The notes: generated by a model from the sequence alone, not told the origin. 64,000 nt of DNA from Lachnospiraceae bacterium (GCA_910575275.1 CAJTEE010000005.1:1-64000); one strand, 5' to 3'; positions 24,260 to 32,897 are shown, counted from the first letter of the stretch. Translations and numbers: made by a program.

Positions 24260-24326
24260 CATGGCTGGCGGCGGCATTATCCTGCTGGGTACGACCCTCA
24301 TTCCCCTGTTGTCCGGCCTGTTCTAA
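24258..24326 (+). pseudogene. maff2: maff2, 3' fragment (last 22 codons)
   Basis: Encodes LMAGGGIILLGTTLIPLLSG plus LF and a stop, the conserved second helix and C-terminus of Maff2. The upstream sequence is IME2. The codons are more GC-rich than in the 5' fragment. It is followed after 12 bp by the VirB6-like gene, the normal neighbour. Confidence 0.9.
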
Positions 24327-24338
24327 GGGCGGCGCTTC

Positions 24339-25205
24339 ATGGGATTTCTCACCGACTGGATCACGAACTGGCTCAAGGAGCTGCTGATCGGCGGGATCAT
24401 GGACAACCTGTCGGGGCTCTTTGATACAGTCAATGCCCGTGTCGGGGAGATCGCGGTACAAGTGGGGACGACCCCGGCGGCATGGAACGCCGGGGTTTTC
24501 TCCCTGATCCGGCGGCTTTCCGAGACGGTGATACTGCCAATCGCCGGACTGGTCCTGACCTTTGTTGCGACCTACGAGCTCATTCAACTGCTGGTGGAGC
24601 GGAACAACCTCCACGACCTGGACTACTGGATTTTCTTCAAGTGGATATTCAAAACGGCCTGCGCCATCCTCATTCTGTCCAACACGTTCAACATCGTTAT
24701 GGCGGTGTTCGACGTGGCCCAGCGGGTGGTGGCACAGTCGGCGGGGCTGATCCAGGGCTCCACCGATGTTTCCCCGGATATGCTGGCGGACCTGGAGGCG
24801 GCGCTGGAGGGGATGGACCTGGGCCCGCTGCTGGGGCTGTGGCTCCAGTCCTTTGTGGTGCAGCTCACCATGACCGCGCTGAATATCGTGATCTTCGTGA
24901 TCGTCTACGGGCGGATGATAGAAATATATATGCTCACCAGTTTAGCGCCCCTCCCCGTGGCGACCCTGGGGAACCGGGAGCTGGGCGGGGCCGGGCAGAA
25001 CTATCTCCTCTCCCTGTTCGCCGTGGGCTTCCAGGGGATGCTGATTTTGGTATGTGTGGGAATCTACGCAGTCCTCATTCAGAGTATCGCCGGAGGCGGC
25101 GACCCCATAGGGGCGATATGGGGGACCATCGGCTACACGGTGCTGCTGTGCTACTGCCTGTTCAAAACGGGAAGTATCGCCCGGAGCGTCCTGGGGGCGC
25201 ATTAG
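24339..25205 (+). CDS. VirB6/TrbL-like polytopic mating-channel protein
   Basis: A 288-residue membrane protein of the Tn1549 conjugation channel. Hydrophobic segments lie at about 63-82 (ILPIAGLVLTFVATYELI), 100-125, 175-195 (LTMTALNIVIFVIVYG) and 225-275. It occupies the usual slot after maff2. With maff2 broken and 24 kb inserted upstream, transcription reaching this gene from the coupling-protein region is probably reduced, though IME2 read-through could supply it. Confidence 0.88.
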   Translation: MGFLTDWITNWLKELLIGGIMDNLSGLFDTVNARVGEIAVQVGTTPAAWNAGVFSLIRRLSETVILPIAGLVLTFVATYELIQLLVERNNLHDLDYWIFFKWIFKTACAILILSNTFNIVMAVFDVAQRVVAQSAGLIQGSTDVSPDMLADLEAALEGMDLGPLLGLWLQSFVVQLTMTALNIVIFVIVYGRMIEIYMLTSLAPLPVATLGNRELGGAGQNYLLSLFAVGFQGMLILVCVGIYAVLIQSIAGGGDPIGAIWGTIGYTVLLCYCLFKTGSIARSVLGAH

Positions 25206-25213
25206 GCCCTGGC

Positions 25214-25227
25214 CTCTGGACACCGTG
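25214..25227. repeat. ICE palindrome, partial copy 1
   Basis: The left arm CTCTGGACAC, the centre and GTG are present; the rest of the right arm is lost. It lies just upstream of the methylase gene. Confidence 0.7.
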
Positions 25228-25234
25228 ACTATAA

Positions 25235-25825
25235 GTGGAGAGGAGGGATTTTATCGGGAAATACGCTGTGATCTACGCCGACCCGCCCTGGCGGTATTCC
25301 CAAAAGAATTTGCCAGGATCGGCGGAGAAGCACTACCCCACCATGAGCATAAACGACCTGTGCGCTCTGCCTGTGGCGGAGCTGGCCGCCCCGGACTGCG
25401 CCCTGTTCCTGTGGGCCACCTTCCCCCAGCTCCCGGAGGCTCTGCGGCTCATTAAGGCGTGGGGCTTTCAGTATAAGAGCGTGGCCTTTGTCTGGCTGAA
25501 AAAGAACCGCAAGGCGGATAGCTGGTTTTACGGGCTGGGCTTCTGGACCAGGGCCAACGCGGAGGTGTGCCTGCTGGCGACGCGGGGCCGCCCCAGGCGG
25601 CAGGCCGCCAACGTCCACCAATTCATCATTTCCCCCATAGAGGGCCACAGCAAAAAGCCGGACGAGGCCAGGGAGAAGATCAAGGCCTTGCTGGGCGACG
25701 TGCCCCGCGTGGAGCTGTTCGCCCGGCAGACTGTCCCCGGCTGGGACGTGTGGGGGAATGAGGTGGAATGTACCCCCGGCCTCTGGACACCGTGTCCAGA
25801 GGGAGCGGGGGCCGGAAAGGAGTGA
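25235..25825 (+). CDS. MT-A70-family adenine methyltransferase
   Basis: A 196-residue N6-adenine methyltransferase-like protein. The catalytic motif is IYADPPWRY (DPPW). Later come LFLWATFPQLPEALRL, TRANAEVCLLATRG and KPDEAREKIKALLGDVPRVE with the C-terminal LFARQTVPGWDVWGNE, the standard MT-A70 order. It may modify the element's own DNA against restriction. The start is uncertain: GTG at 25235 lies upstream of the AGGAGGG, and the codon correctly spaced behind that site is ATC at 25253. Its last 15 codons run through a copy of the 21-bp palindrome, giving LWTPCPE. Confidence 0.85.
   Translation: MERRDFIGKYAVIYADPPWRYSQKNLPGSAEKHYPTMSINDLCALPVAELAAPDCALFLWATFPQLPEALRLIKAWGFQYKSVAFVWLKKNRKADSWFYGLGFWTRANAEVCLLATRGRPRRQAANVHQFIISPIEGHSKKPDEAREKIKALLGDVPRVELFARQTVPGWDVWGNEVECTPGLWTPCPEGAGAGKE
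25781..25801. repeat. ICE palindrome, copy 2
   Basis: Perfect 10-bp arms CTCTGGACAC and GTGTCCAGAG around one C, inside the 3' end of the methylase reading frame. Confidence 0.9.
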
Positions 25826-25840
25826 TCGACCATACCTTAT

Positions 25841-26212
25841 GTGAATGTCCCCAACGACCTGTCCAGGGTCAAGACCAAGCTGGCGTTTAACCTCACCAAG
25901 CGGCAGCTCATTTGCTTTGGCGGCGGCGGGCTGGTGGGCGTCTCCGTGTATCTGCTGACCCGTGGGGCCGTCGGCGGGACCGGGGCCATGTTCCTCATGC
26001 TGGGGATCATGCTCCCGGCGTTCCTCATGGCGATGTACGAAAAGGACGGCCTGCCCTTTGAGAAGGTGGTGCGGAACATCATCCGCGCCCGCTTCCTCCG
26101 GCCCGGTCCCAGGCCCTACCGAACGCAAAATATCTACGCGCCCTTTGCGGGAAAGGAGGTTTTTGAGCTTGAACATAAGGACCAAAAGCGCCGGACCCGG
26201 AAGGGCCGGTAG
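25841..26212 (+). CDS. prgI: PrgI-family membrane protein (VirB3-like)
   Basis: A 123-residue protein with VPNDLSRVKTKLAFNLTKRQ at the N-terminus, then two hydrophobic helices (LICFGGGGLVGVSVYLL and AMFLMLGIMLPAFLMAMY) and a basic tail. This is the PrgI family, the Gram-positive VirB3 analogue that anchors VirB4. GTG at 25841 is the first standard start, but AAAGGAG at 25816 is better spaced for an ATA at 25832. The virB4 start lies inside its 3' end. Confidence 0.88.
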   Translation: MNVPNDLSRVKTKLAFNLTKRQLICFGGGGLVGVSVYLLTRGAVGGTGAMFLMLGIMLPAFLMAMYEKDGLPFEKVVRNIIRARFLRPGPRPYRTQNIYAPFAGKEVFELEHKDQKRRTRKGR

Positions 26213-28526
26213 GCGTACCCTCTCCGCGCAGCAGACCATCCCCTATGTGGAAATGCTGAAAGACGGCATTTGCCGGGTGCGGGACGGTTTCTACACCAAG
26301 ACCATCTCCTACGAGGACATCAACTACTCCGTGGCCTCCAGCGAGGACCAGTCCGCCATCTTCGACGGCTGGTGCGGCTTCCTCAACTACTTTGACAGCG
26401 CCCTCCCGTTCCAGCTCTCCTTCATCAATCACCGCTCCAGGGGCGGCAGCCGGTACAAGGTCAATATCCCCATGGCCCACGACGACTTTGACAGTATCCG
26501 GGGGGAGTATGTGGATATGCTGAAACGGCAGATCGCCAGGAGCAACAACGGGATCGTCCGCTCCAAGTACATCACCTTCGGCGTCCCCGCCGAGGGCCTG
26601 GAGACGGCCCGCCCCCGGCTGGAGCGCGTTTCCAGCGACATCATGGGCAACTTCAAGAAGCTGGGGGCCCACTCCCGCGTCCTCAACGGGCGGGAGCGGC
26701 TGGAGGTGCTGCACGGCCAAATGCACCCCGGAGGCCGGGAGCCGTTCCGCTTCTCCTGGCCGGACATCGTGAAAACCGGCATGGGGACGAAAGACTTCGT
26801 CGCCCCGGACAGCTTCGACTTCACCGCCGCCCGGACGTTCCGGCTGGGCCAGTCCTGGGGCGCGGCCTCCTACTTGCAGATCATGGCCTCCGAGCTGTCG
26901 GACAAGCTGCTGCTGGAGCTCCTGGAGCTGGACGCGGAAATGACCGTCACCCTCCACGTCCAGACCGTGGACCAGCTCAAGGCCATCAAAATGACCAAGG
27001 GCAAAATCTCCGACATCGACAAGATGAAGGTGGAGGAGCAGAAAAAGGCGGTCCGGGCCGGGTACGATATGGAAATTTTGCCCCCGGACCTCATTACCTA
27101 CTCCAAGGACGCGGCGGCCCTCCTGGCCGACCTCCAGTCCCGGAATGAAAGAATGTTCCTCCTGACGTTTACGGTAGTGAATATCGCCCCCACCCGGCAA
27201 AAGCTGGAGAACGACGTGTTCACCATCTCCGGGATCGCCCAGAAATACAACTGCGCCTTGAAGCGGCTGGACTGGCAGCAAGAGCAGGGCTTCACGTCCT
27301 CCCTGGTGCTGGGTGGAAACGCCATCGAAATACAGCGGGGCATGACCACCAGCTCCACGGCGATTTTCATTCCCTTTATGACAAAGGAGCTCCGCATGGA
27401 CGGGGCCGCCCTCTACTACGGCATGAACGCCCTTTCCAACAACGTCATTATGGCGGACCGCAAGCGTCTTAAAAATCCCAACGGGCTTTTCCTGGGGACC
27501 CCCGGCAGCGGCAAGAGCTTCGCCGCCAAGCGGGAGATCGTCAACGTGTTCCTCACCCTCCCGGACGACGACATCATCATAGCGGACCCGGAGGGGGAAT
27601 ATTACCCCCTGGTGAACCGGCTGGGGGGCCAGGTGGTGCGGCTGTCCCCGTCGGCCACGGCGGGGACGTTCATCAACCCCATGGACATCAACCCCAACTA
27701 CGCCGACGACGAGGACCCCCTGTCACTGAAAAGCGATTTTATCCTCTCCCTGTGCGAACTGATCGTGGGCGGGCGGAGCGGGCTGGCCCCCGTGGAAAAG
27801 ACGGTGATCGACCGCTGTGTGCGGACCATCTACCGGCCCTATCTGGCGGACCCGGCCCCGGAGCGGATGCCCATTCTCCAGGACCTCTACGACGAACTGC
27901 TGAAGCAGTCCGAGCCGGAGGCCCGGCGGGTGGCCTCCGCCCTGGAGCTGTACTGCACCGGGTCCCTCAACCTGTTCAACCACCGAACCAACGTCCAGGT
28001 CAATTCCCGCCTCCTGTGCTTCGACATCAAGGCCCTGGGGAAGATGCTCAAAAAGATCGGGCTTCTGATCCTCACGGACCAAATCTGGGGCCGGGTGACG
28101 GAGAACCGGGACCGGCGGCGGGCGACCTGGGTGTATCAGGACGAGTTTCACGTTCTTCTGGCGGAGCCCCAGACGGCGGCGTACAGTGTGGAGATTTTCC
28201 GGCGCTTCCGCAAGTGGGGGGCCATTCCCAGCGGGATCACCCAGAATGTGAAAAGCCTGCTGGAGAGCAGCGAAATTGAGTCCATCTTCGGCAACTGCGA
28301 TTTCCTCTATATGCTGTCCCAGGCCGCCGGGGATCAAAAGGTGCTGGCAAGCCACCTGGGGATCAGCCCTCACCAGCTCTCCTACGTCACCCACTCCGGG
28401 TCCGGCGAGGGGCTGCTTTTTTATGGAGATACCACCATCCCCTTTGTGGACCACTTCCCCCAGGACACCGAGCTTTACACCCTCCTGACCACCAAGCCGG
28501 AGGACAAGGCCAATGGGCAGGGGTAA
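26169..28526 (+). CDS. virB4: VirB4-type conjugation ATPase
   Basis: A 785-residue ATPase that powers the mating channel. The start is TTG at 26169 after AAAGGAGG, giving MNIRTKSAGPGRAG. The N-terminal domain (to about 400) is the VirB4/CagE type. The C-terminal AAA domain has Walker A LGTPGSGKSFAAKREI, IIADPEGEYYPLVNRL, and Walker B TWVYQDEFHVLLAEP, then the GITQN sensor. It overlaps prgI upstream by 44 bp and the next gene downstream by 14 bp. Confidence 0.93.
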   Translation: MNIRTKSAGPGRAGRRTLSAQQTIPYVEMLKDGICRVRDGFYTKTISYEDINYSVASSEDQSAIFDGWCGFLNYFDSALPFQLSFINHRSRGGSRYKVNIPMAHDDFDSIRGEYVDMLKRQIARSNNGIVRSKYITFGVPAEGLETARPRLERVSSDIMGNFKKLGAHSRVLNGRERLEVLHGQMHPGGREPFRFSWPDIVKTGMGTKDFVAPDSFDFTAARTFRLGQSWGAASYLQIMASELSDKLLLELLELDAEMTVTLHVQTVDQLKAIKMTKGKISDIDKMKVEEQKKAVRAGYDMEILPPDLITYSKDAAALLADLQSRNERMFLLTFTVVNIAPTRQKLENDVFTISGIAQKYNCALKRLDWQQEQGFTSSLVLGGNAIEIQRGMTTSSTAIFIPFMTKELRMDGAALYYGMNALSNNVIMADRKRLKNPNGLFLGTPGSGKSFAAKREIVNVFLTLPDDDIIIADPEGEYYPLVNRLGGQVVRLSPSATAGTFINPMDINPNYADDEDPLSLKSDFILSLCELIVGGRSGLAPVEKTVIDRCVRTIYRPYLADPAPERMPILQDLYDELLKQSEPEARRVASALELYCTGSLNLFNHRTNVQVNSRLLCFDIKALGKMLKKIGLLILTDQIWGRVTENRDRRRATWVYQDEFHVLLAEPQTAAYSVEIFRRFRKWGAIPSGITQNVKSLLESSEIESIFGNCDFLYMLSQAAGDQKVLASHLGISPHQLSYVTHSGSGEGLLFYGDTTIPFVDHFPQDTELYTLLTTKPEDKANGQG

Positions 28527-30240
28527 GGTCCGGCCTGGCTCTGGACACCGTGTCCAGAGGTCTGGGTACAAGTCCAAGCTCCACCAGGAGAGCGAACGGG
28601 CCCGGCCCTCCGAACGGCTGCGGCAGGAGGGGAAGAAGCGGAGCGCCCAGGGCCAGACGCGGGCGGAGAAAAGCGCGGTCAAGGCGGAAAAGGCCAAGCT
28701 CCGCATGGGAGCGGCCCAGGAGAAGCTGGCGGCCCAGGCCCCGGCCAAGCCCCCCGGCCCCGTGAAGCGCGGGGCGGGGGCCCTGGGCTGGAGCGTTCAC
28801 GGCTTCGTCCACGGCAAGGTGTACGAGGTGGAGCATGAGAACGTGGGGACCGAGGGGGCCCACCACTCCGAGCTGGTAGGCGAGGCCGTGGGGCGCTGGG
28901 GGACCCGCCGTGTGCGGCAGGCCGTCCGGGACCACCCGGCCAAGGCCGCCGCCCGCGCGGAAAGCCGGTATGTCAAGGCCACGGCGGAGCACCGCTTTCA
29001 AACGGAGCTGGAGAAGCACCCGGACCTGGGCAAAAACGCCCTGGCCCGGTTTGCCCAAAAGCAGCGCCAAAAACGGCAGTACGCGAAACAGGCGCGGGAG
29101 GCCGCCAAGCAGGGAGCCAAGGCCGCCGAGAAAACCGCCGTCTCTGCGGAGAAGCTGGCGAAGAAAGTGGCGGGCTTCGTCAAGAGACACCCTGGCGGGG
29201 TGGTGATCGCCCTGGCCTGCGTCCTCCTCCTGTTCACGGTCCAGTCCTGCGCTTCCTCCCTGGCGACGCTGGGGAACGGGATCATAGGCGGGATTGGGGC
29301 CAGCACCTACCCCGCCCAGGATGGGGATATGCTGGGGGCCGAGGCCGCCTACTGCGCTCTGGAGGCGGAGCTGCAACACTACCTGGACACCTACACCAGC
29401 ACCCACGACTACGACGAATACCACTTCGACCTGGACGACATCGAGCACGACCCCTATGTGCTGATCTCCATGCTCTCCGCGCTCCACGAGGGGGAGTGGA
29501 CGCTGGAGGAGGTGCGGGGGACCCTCCAGACCATTTTTGACCGGCAGTACATTTTGACCGAAAATGTGGTAACGGAACGGCGCTATTATATCGAGACGGA
29601 CACCTGGACCGACAGCGAGGGCAACACCCACACAAGCAGCTACCGCGTGTACTACGACTATTACATTTGTACGGTGACGCTGAAAAACGAGGACCTGTCC
29701 CACCTGCCCATTTACATCATGAGCGGGGAGCAGCTTTCCCGGTACGCACTCTACATGGCCGCCCTGGGCAACCGGCCCGACCTGTTCCCCAATTCCGGCT
29801 ATGTGGACAAGTACATCACCAACCCACCCCAGCCCTACGACGTGCCGGAGCAGTATCTTTCCGATCCCGACTTTGCCGCCCTACTCACCGAGGCGGAGAA
29901 GTACCTGGGCTACCCCTACGTCTGGGGCGGCAGCTCCCCGGCCACGTCCTTTGACTGTTCCGGCTTCCTGTCCTATGTGCTGAACCAATGCGGCTGGGAC
30001 GTGGGCCGCCTGGGGGCCCAGGGGCTCTATAACTACTGCACCCCCGTCAGCTCCCCACGGCCCGGCGACCTTGTATTTTTCCGCTACACCTACGACGCGC
30101 CCAACCCGGACGGCGTGACCCACTGTGGGCTCTATGTGGGAGACGGAATGATGCTGCACTGTGGGGACCCGGTGCAATTTACAAGTCTGAATACAAGCTA
30201 CTGGCAGTCCCATTTTTACGCCTGGGGGCGTTTACCATGA
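28513..30240 (+). CDS. CD1108-type protein with NlpC/P60 peptidoglycan hydrolase domain
   Basis: A 575-residue VirB1/TcpG-like protein. The N-terminal 230 residues are basic and Ala-Lys-Arg-rich and cytoplasmic. One transmembrane helix follows at about 235-252 (GVVIALACVLLLFTVQSCA). Then comes an acidic extracellular domain, and a C-terminal NlpC/P60 domain with the catalytic Cys in SFDCSGFLSYVL and His in GVTHCGLYVGDG. It would cut the cell wall locally for the channel. Codons 10-17 run through a copy of the 21-bp palindrome (SGHRVQRS), so its tip differs from relatives. Confidence 0.9.
   Translation: MGRGKVRPGSGHRVQRSGYKSKLHQESERARPSERLRQEGKKRSAQGQTRAEKSAVKAEKAKLRMGAAQEKLAAQAPAKPPGPVKRGAGALGWSVHGFVHGKVYEVEHENVGTEGAHHSELVGEAVGRWGTRRVRQAVRDHPAKAAARAESRYVKATAEHRFQTELEKHPDLGKNALARFAQKQRQKRQYAKQAREAAKQGAKAAEKTAVSAEKLAKKVAGFVKRHPGGVVIALACVLLLFTVQSCASSLATLGNGIIGGIGASTYPAQDGDMLGAEAAYCALEAELQHYLDTYTSTHDYDEYHFDLDDIEHDPYVLISMLSALHEGEWTLEEVRGTLQTIFDRQYILTENVVTERRYYIETDTWTDSEGNTHTSSYRVYYDYYICTVTLKNEDLSHLPIYIMSGEQLSRYALYMAALGNRPDLFPNSGYVDKYITNPPQPYDVPEQYLSDPDFAALLTEAEKYLGYPYVWGGSSPATSFDCSGFLSYVLNQCGWDVGRLGAQGLYNYCTPVSSPRPGDLVFFRYTYDAPNPDGVTHCGLYVGDGMMLHCGDPVQFTSLNTSYWQSHFYAWGRLP
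28539..28559. repeat. ICE palindrome, copy 3
   Basis: Perfect arms around C; within the first 16 codons of the NlpC/P60 gene. Confidence 0.9.
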
Positions 30241-30255
30241 ACAAGGAGGTTTTTA

Positions 30256-30606
30256 ATGGCAGTCAGCAAGAGCGCGAAAATTTGGGCCGAGATGGAGAAA
30301 GTCAAGGCCAAGATCAACGAGCAACAGGCCCGGCTGAAAGAGCTGGAGCAGAAGCACCGGGAGGCCGAGAATGAGGAGATCGTGGACATCGTGCGGGGCA
30401 TGAGCGTGTCCCTGGACGAGCTGCCCGCCCTCCTGCGGCAGCTCCGGGACGGCTCTGGACACGGTGTCCAGAAGCATAAAGGGGCCCCCACAAAGTCGGA
30501 TGACTTTGTGGGGAGAGGAGGAGCAAGGGAGCGAACGCAGTTTTCGCCAGAGGCGGAAACGGAGTTGAGCGGACTTTGCGACGACGAAAAGGAGGGGGCG
30601 GAATGA
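30256..30606 (+). CDS. DUF4315-family protein
   Basis: A 116-residue protein. The first 60 residues are a coiled coil (KVKAKINEQQARLKELEQKH) ending in DIVRGMSVSLDELPALLRQL, the DUF4315 pattern seen after the NlpC/P60 gene in Tn1549-like elements. After Asp-Gly the frame crosses a palindrome copy (SGHGVQK), giving a 50-residue unrelated tail of low-complexity appearance. The repeat may have extended the protein. It overlaps the next gene by 4 bp. The function is unknown. Confidence 0.8.
   Translation: MAVSKSAKIWAEMEKVKAKINEQQARLKELEQKHREAENEEIVDIVRGMSVSLDELPALLRQLRDGSGHGVQKHKGAPTKSDDFVGRGGARERTQFSPEAETELSGLCDDEKEGAE
30453..30473. repeat. ICE palindrome, copy 4
   Basis: Arms around G, with one mismatch at the last base; in frame within the DUF4315 gene. 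Confidence 0.88.
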
Positions 30607-31250
30607 AAAAATCCCGTATGCTGGCGGCGACGCTCTGCGCCGTCCTGATGGTGGGGGTACTCACCGTTCCCGCCTACGCGGGCGGAGGCGACGAGGGCGG
30701 CGAGTATGTCCCCTGGGTGGGGCTGGAGCCTGTGGACCCCCTGCCCGTGGAGCAGCCCCAGGAGCCCAAGCCGTTCACCCCGGAGGGGACGGGGACGGTG
30801 TTGGACAACGCCACGGACCAGGACGGCAAGGAGTTTTTCACCATCACCACGGCGGACGAGGCGGTTTTTTATCTTGTGATTGACCGGCAGCGTGGGGCGG
30901 AGAATGTGTATTTTCTCAACGCTGTCACCGTCTCTGACCTGATGGCCCTGGCGGAGCCTGGGCAGGAGCCGGAGGCCCCGCCCCCCGTGGTGGAGCCGGA
31001 CCCGGAGCCCGAACCGGCCCCCGAACCGGAGCCGGAGCCCCAAAAGTCCGGCGGGGCCGGGATGCTCCTGGCGGCCCTGGCGGTGCTGGCTATCGGCGGC
31101 GGGGCCGGGTGGTACTTCAAAATCTACCGCCCCAAGCAGCAGAAAGCAGCGGAGCCGGAGGAGGATTTTTCCGAGTATGACGAGCCGGAGGACTACGACG
31201 ACGCGCCCCCCTGGGACGTGGACGACGAGGACGAGGGAGGGGACGAGTGA
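30603..31250 (+). CDS. CD1107-type (DUF4366) secreted membrane-anchored protein
   Basis: A 215-residue envelope protein. A signal peptide (KKSRMLAATLCAVLMVGVL to AYA) is followed by the DUF4366 domain (EGTGTVLDNATDQDGKEFFT, ADEAVFYLVIDRQ, NVYFLNAVTVSDLMAL). A Pro-Glu repeat follows, then a transmembrane helix (MLLAALAVLAIGGGAGWYF) and a highly acidic tail. It is a standard surface component of Tn1549-type conjugation loci. Exact role unknown. It starts 4 bp inside the DUF4315 gene. Confidence 0.9.
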   Translation: MKKSRMLAATLCAVLMVGVLTVPAYAGGGDEGGEYVPWVGLEPVDPLPVEQPQEPKPFTPEGTGTVLDNATDQDGKEFFTITTADEAVFYLVIDRQRGAENVYFLNAVTVSDLMALAEPGQEPEAPPPVVEPDPEPEPAPEPEPEPQKSGGAGMLLAALAVLAIGGGAGWYFKIYRPKQQKAAEPEEDFSEYDEPEDYDDAPPWDVDDEDEGGDE

Positions 31251-31789
31251 ACTTCACTGACAGCCCCTACGAGCCCTTTATGAAGCAGCCCACCTACCAC
31301 CGCCCCCCGGAGCCTGCCCAGGCCCCCAGGGGATCGGAGTGCGAGGGATGCCCCTACTGGCGGGGGCTGCGGTGCGTGACCTGCTTCCGGGCCTATCTGC
31401 GGAGCCGGGCCGGACCCGGCGGGGGAGGTGACGGCATGGAGCAGCGGGAGCTCACCCGCGAGGAGCGGGCGGCGATCCGGGCCCTGGTGGTGAAGTGGTG
31501 CGCCAATTATGACCGGGCCGTGGGATGCTTGCCTTTGGACTGCGAGTGCTATATGCTGGGGAAAACCTGGACGGGGCCCCTATGCCGCTACTTCCGGGCG
31601 GCGGTTCTCCCTCTGGACCCGTTGCTGGAGGCCGCCCTCACCGCCCCCGGACCCGTGGAGACGCGGGCCTGCCCCCTCTGCGGGCGGCCCGCTCTCCTGG
31701 ACGGGCGGCGGCGCTACTGTTCCCCCGCCTGCGCCCAGGCCGCCCATAGGAAACAGCAGCGGGACCATATGCGGAAAAAACGGGGCTGA
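31247..31789 (+). CDS. Cys-rich VLP-type protein with N-terminal extension
   Basis: A 180-residue reading frame. Residues 1-55 (NFTDSPYEPFMKQPTYHRPP, CEGCPYWRGLRCVTC) look like a separate small Cys-containing protein seen in related elements. From Met at 31436 the frame is the Cys-rich VLP protein (KWCANYDRAVGCLPLDCECY; ACPLCGRPALLDGRRRYCSP). GGGAGGTG sits six bases before that internal ATG, so two products, or a fusion of two formerly separate genes, are possible. It overlaps DUF4366 by 4 bp. Confidence 0.7.
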   Translation: MNFTDSPYEPFMKQPTYHRPPEPAQAPRGSECEGCPYWRGLRCVTCFRAYLRSRAGPGGGGDGMEQRELTREERAAIRALVVKWCANYDRAVGCLPLDCECYMLGKTWTGPLCRYFRAAVLPLDPLLEAALTAPGPVETRACPLCGRPALLDGRRRYCSPACAQAAHRKQQRDHMRKKRG

Positions 31790-31922
31790 CCTGTTGACAA
31801 TTAGGCCCTAAAAAGTCCAGTGTTTTCAAGGCTTTCCAGACGCCGGACGGGGGCGGGCCGTATCATTTCACGTCCCGCCCCTGTTTCGGCCCCATACTGT
31901 CAACATTTTGGAGGAGATCAAC

Positions 31923-32504
31923 ATGGACAAAAATCAAGGCTATGCAATCTTAAAAGTCGTCATGCTGGAGAATGGCCGTGGCTTCGCCCTGGGGGAGTGC
32001 CCCAGGGAGCCGGAGCCCTTTGTGACCTGGGCCTGCTACGACGACGAACACGGCAGGCGGCAATACGAGTGGGGGCACTACGGCATGGACCGGGACGCGC
32101 TGGCGCGGGACCTTTCGGAGCGGGTGGAGAATTACCAGCAGCAGTTTTCCGTCAAGGTGGCGTGGGTGGAGGAGCCCGGCCTTTACAAGTATTATTCCAC
32201 CCAGCGGCCCGTGGACATTGGCACGTTCCCCAAGCCGCCCCACAACGCCCCGGACGAGATCGTCAACTACGGCCAGCGCGTTCCCGTGGAGGGCGGCGCG
32301 TTCCTGGCCTGGGGGCATTTGACCTACACGCGGCCCCTGTCGGAAAAGGATATGGCGGACTATGAGCTGCGGCCCTCCAAGGACAACCCGGCTGTGGGGA
32401 AACGCATGGAGCGGAAACCCTCCATTTCCCGGCAGATGCAGGAGGCGGGGCGGCAGGCCCCGCCCAGCCACAAAAGGGAGGCCCCGGACCGGGGCGAACG
32501 GTAG
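31923..32504 (+). CDS. Conserved ICE protein of unknown function
   Basis: A 193-residue protein starting after GGAGGAG. The first 150 residues form a compact domain (GYAILKVVMLENGRGFALGE, FVTWACYDDEHGRRQYEWGH, YGMDRDALARDLSERVENYQ). The tail is basic and disordered. It occurs between the Cys-rich gene and mobC. No function is known. The 130 bp before it hold no gene. Confidence 0.6.
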   Translation: MDKNQGYAILKVVMLENGRGFALGECPREPEPFVTWACYDDEHGRRQYEWGHYGMDRDALARDLSERVENYQQQFSVKVAWVEEPGLYKYYSTQRPVDIGTFPKPPHNAPDEIVNYGQRVPVEGGAFLAWGHLTYTRPLSEKDMADYELRPSKDNPAVGKRMERKPSISRQMQEAGRQAPPSHKREAPDRGER

Positions 32505-32506
32505 CC

Positions 32507-32857
32507 GTGGCAGGAAAGAAACGCCGTCGCTCTGTTCATCTTCATGTGATGGTGACGCCGGAGGAGCAGCGGCAAATCCAGGAGCGCATGACCCAGGTGG
32601 GGATTTTGAACATGGGGGCCTATATGCGAAAAATGGCCCTCAACGGCTATGTGCTCCAGGTGGACCTTTCCCCGGTGCGGGAGCTGGTGTCCCTCCAGCG
32701 GCGGTGCGCCAACAATCTCAATCAGGCGGCGCTCCATGTGAACACCTACGGCGGCCTCTACCCCAACGAGCTCCAGGCGCTCCAAAAGGACTACGCCGAT
32801 TTGTGGGGGCCTCTCTCCGAGCTGCTGGAGAAGCTGGCCCAGGTGGTGGCCCTGTGA
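32507..32857 (+). CDS. mobC: MobC-type relaxosome protein
   Basis: A 116-residue ribbon-helix-helix protein starting with GTG at 32507. It has RRSVHLHVMVTPEEQRQIQE, a helix pair around MTQVGILNMGAYMRKMALNG, and the MobC signature LQRRCANNLNQAALHVNTYG. It binds oriT with the relaxase downstream. Two bases separate it from the preceding gene. Confidence 0.9.
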   Translation: MAGKKRRRSVHLHVMVTPEEQRQIQERMTQVGILNMGAYMRKMALNGYVLQVDLSPVRELVSLQRRCANNLNQAALHVNTYGGLYPNELQALQKDYADLWGPLSELLEKLAQVVAL

Positions 32858-32897
32858 CCCGTGGGAGCGGCCCTGGCCGCTCCCCGGCTGTCCCCGC

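Noticed and set aside
26079-27281. 400-residue minus-strand open frame
   Set aside because: It lies opposite virB4; its composition (Val, His, Leu, Gly runs) is typical of a complementary-frame shadow.
28387-29703. 438-residue minus-strand open frame
   Set aside because: It is antisense to the NlpC/P60 gene in GC-rich DNA, has no ribosome binding site or domain, and is an overprint of the real gene.
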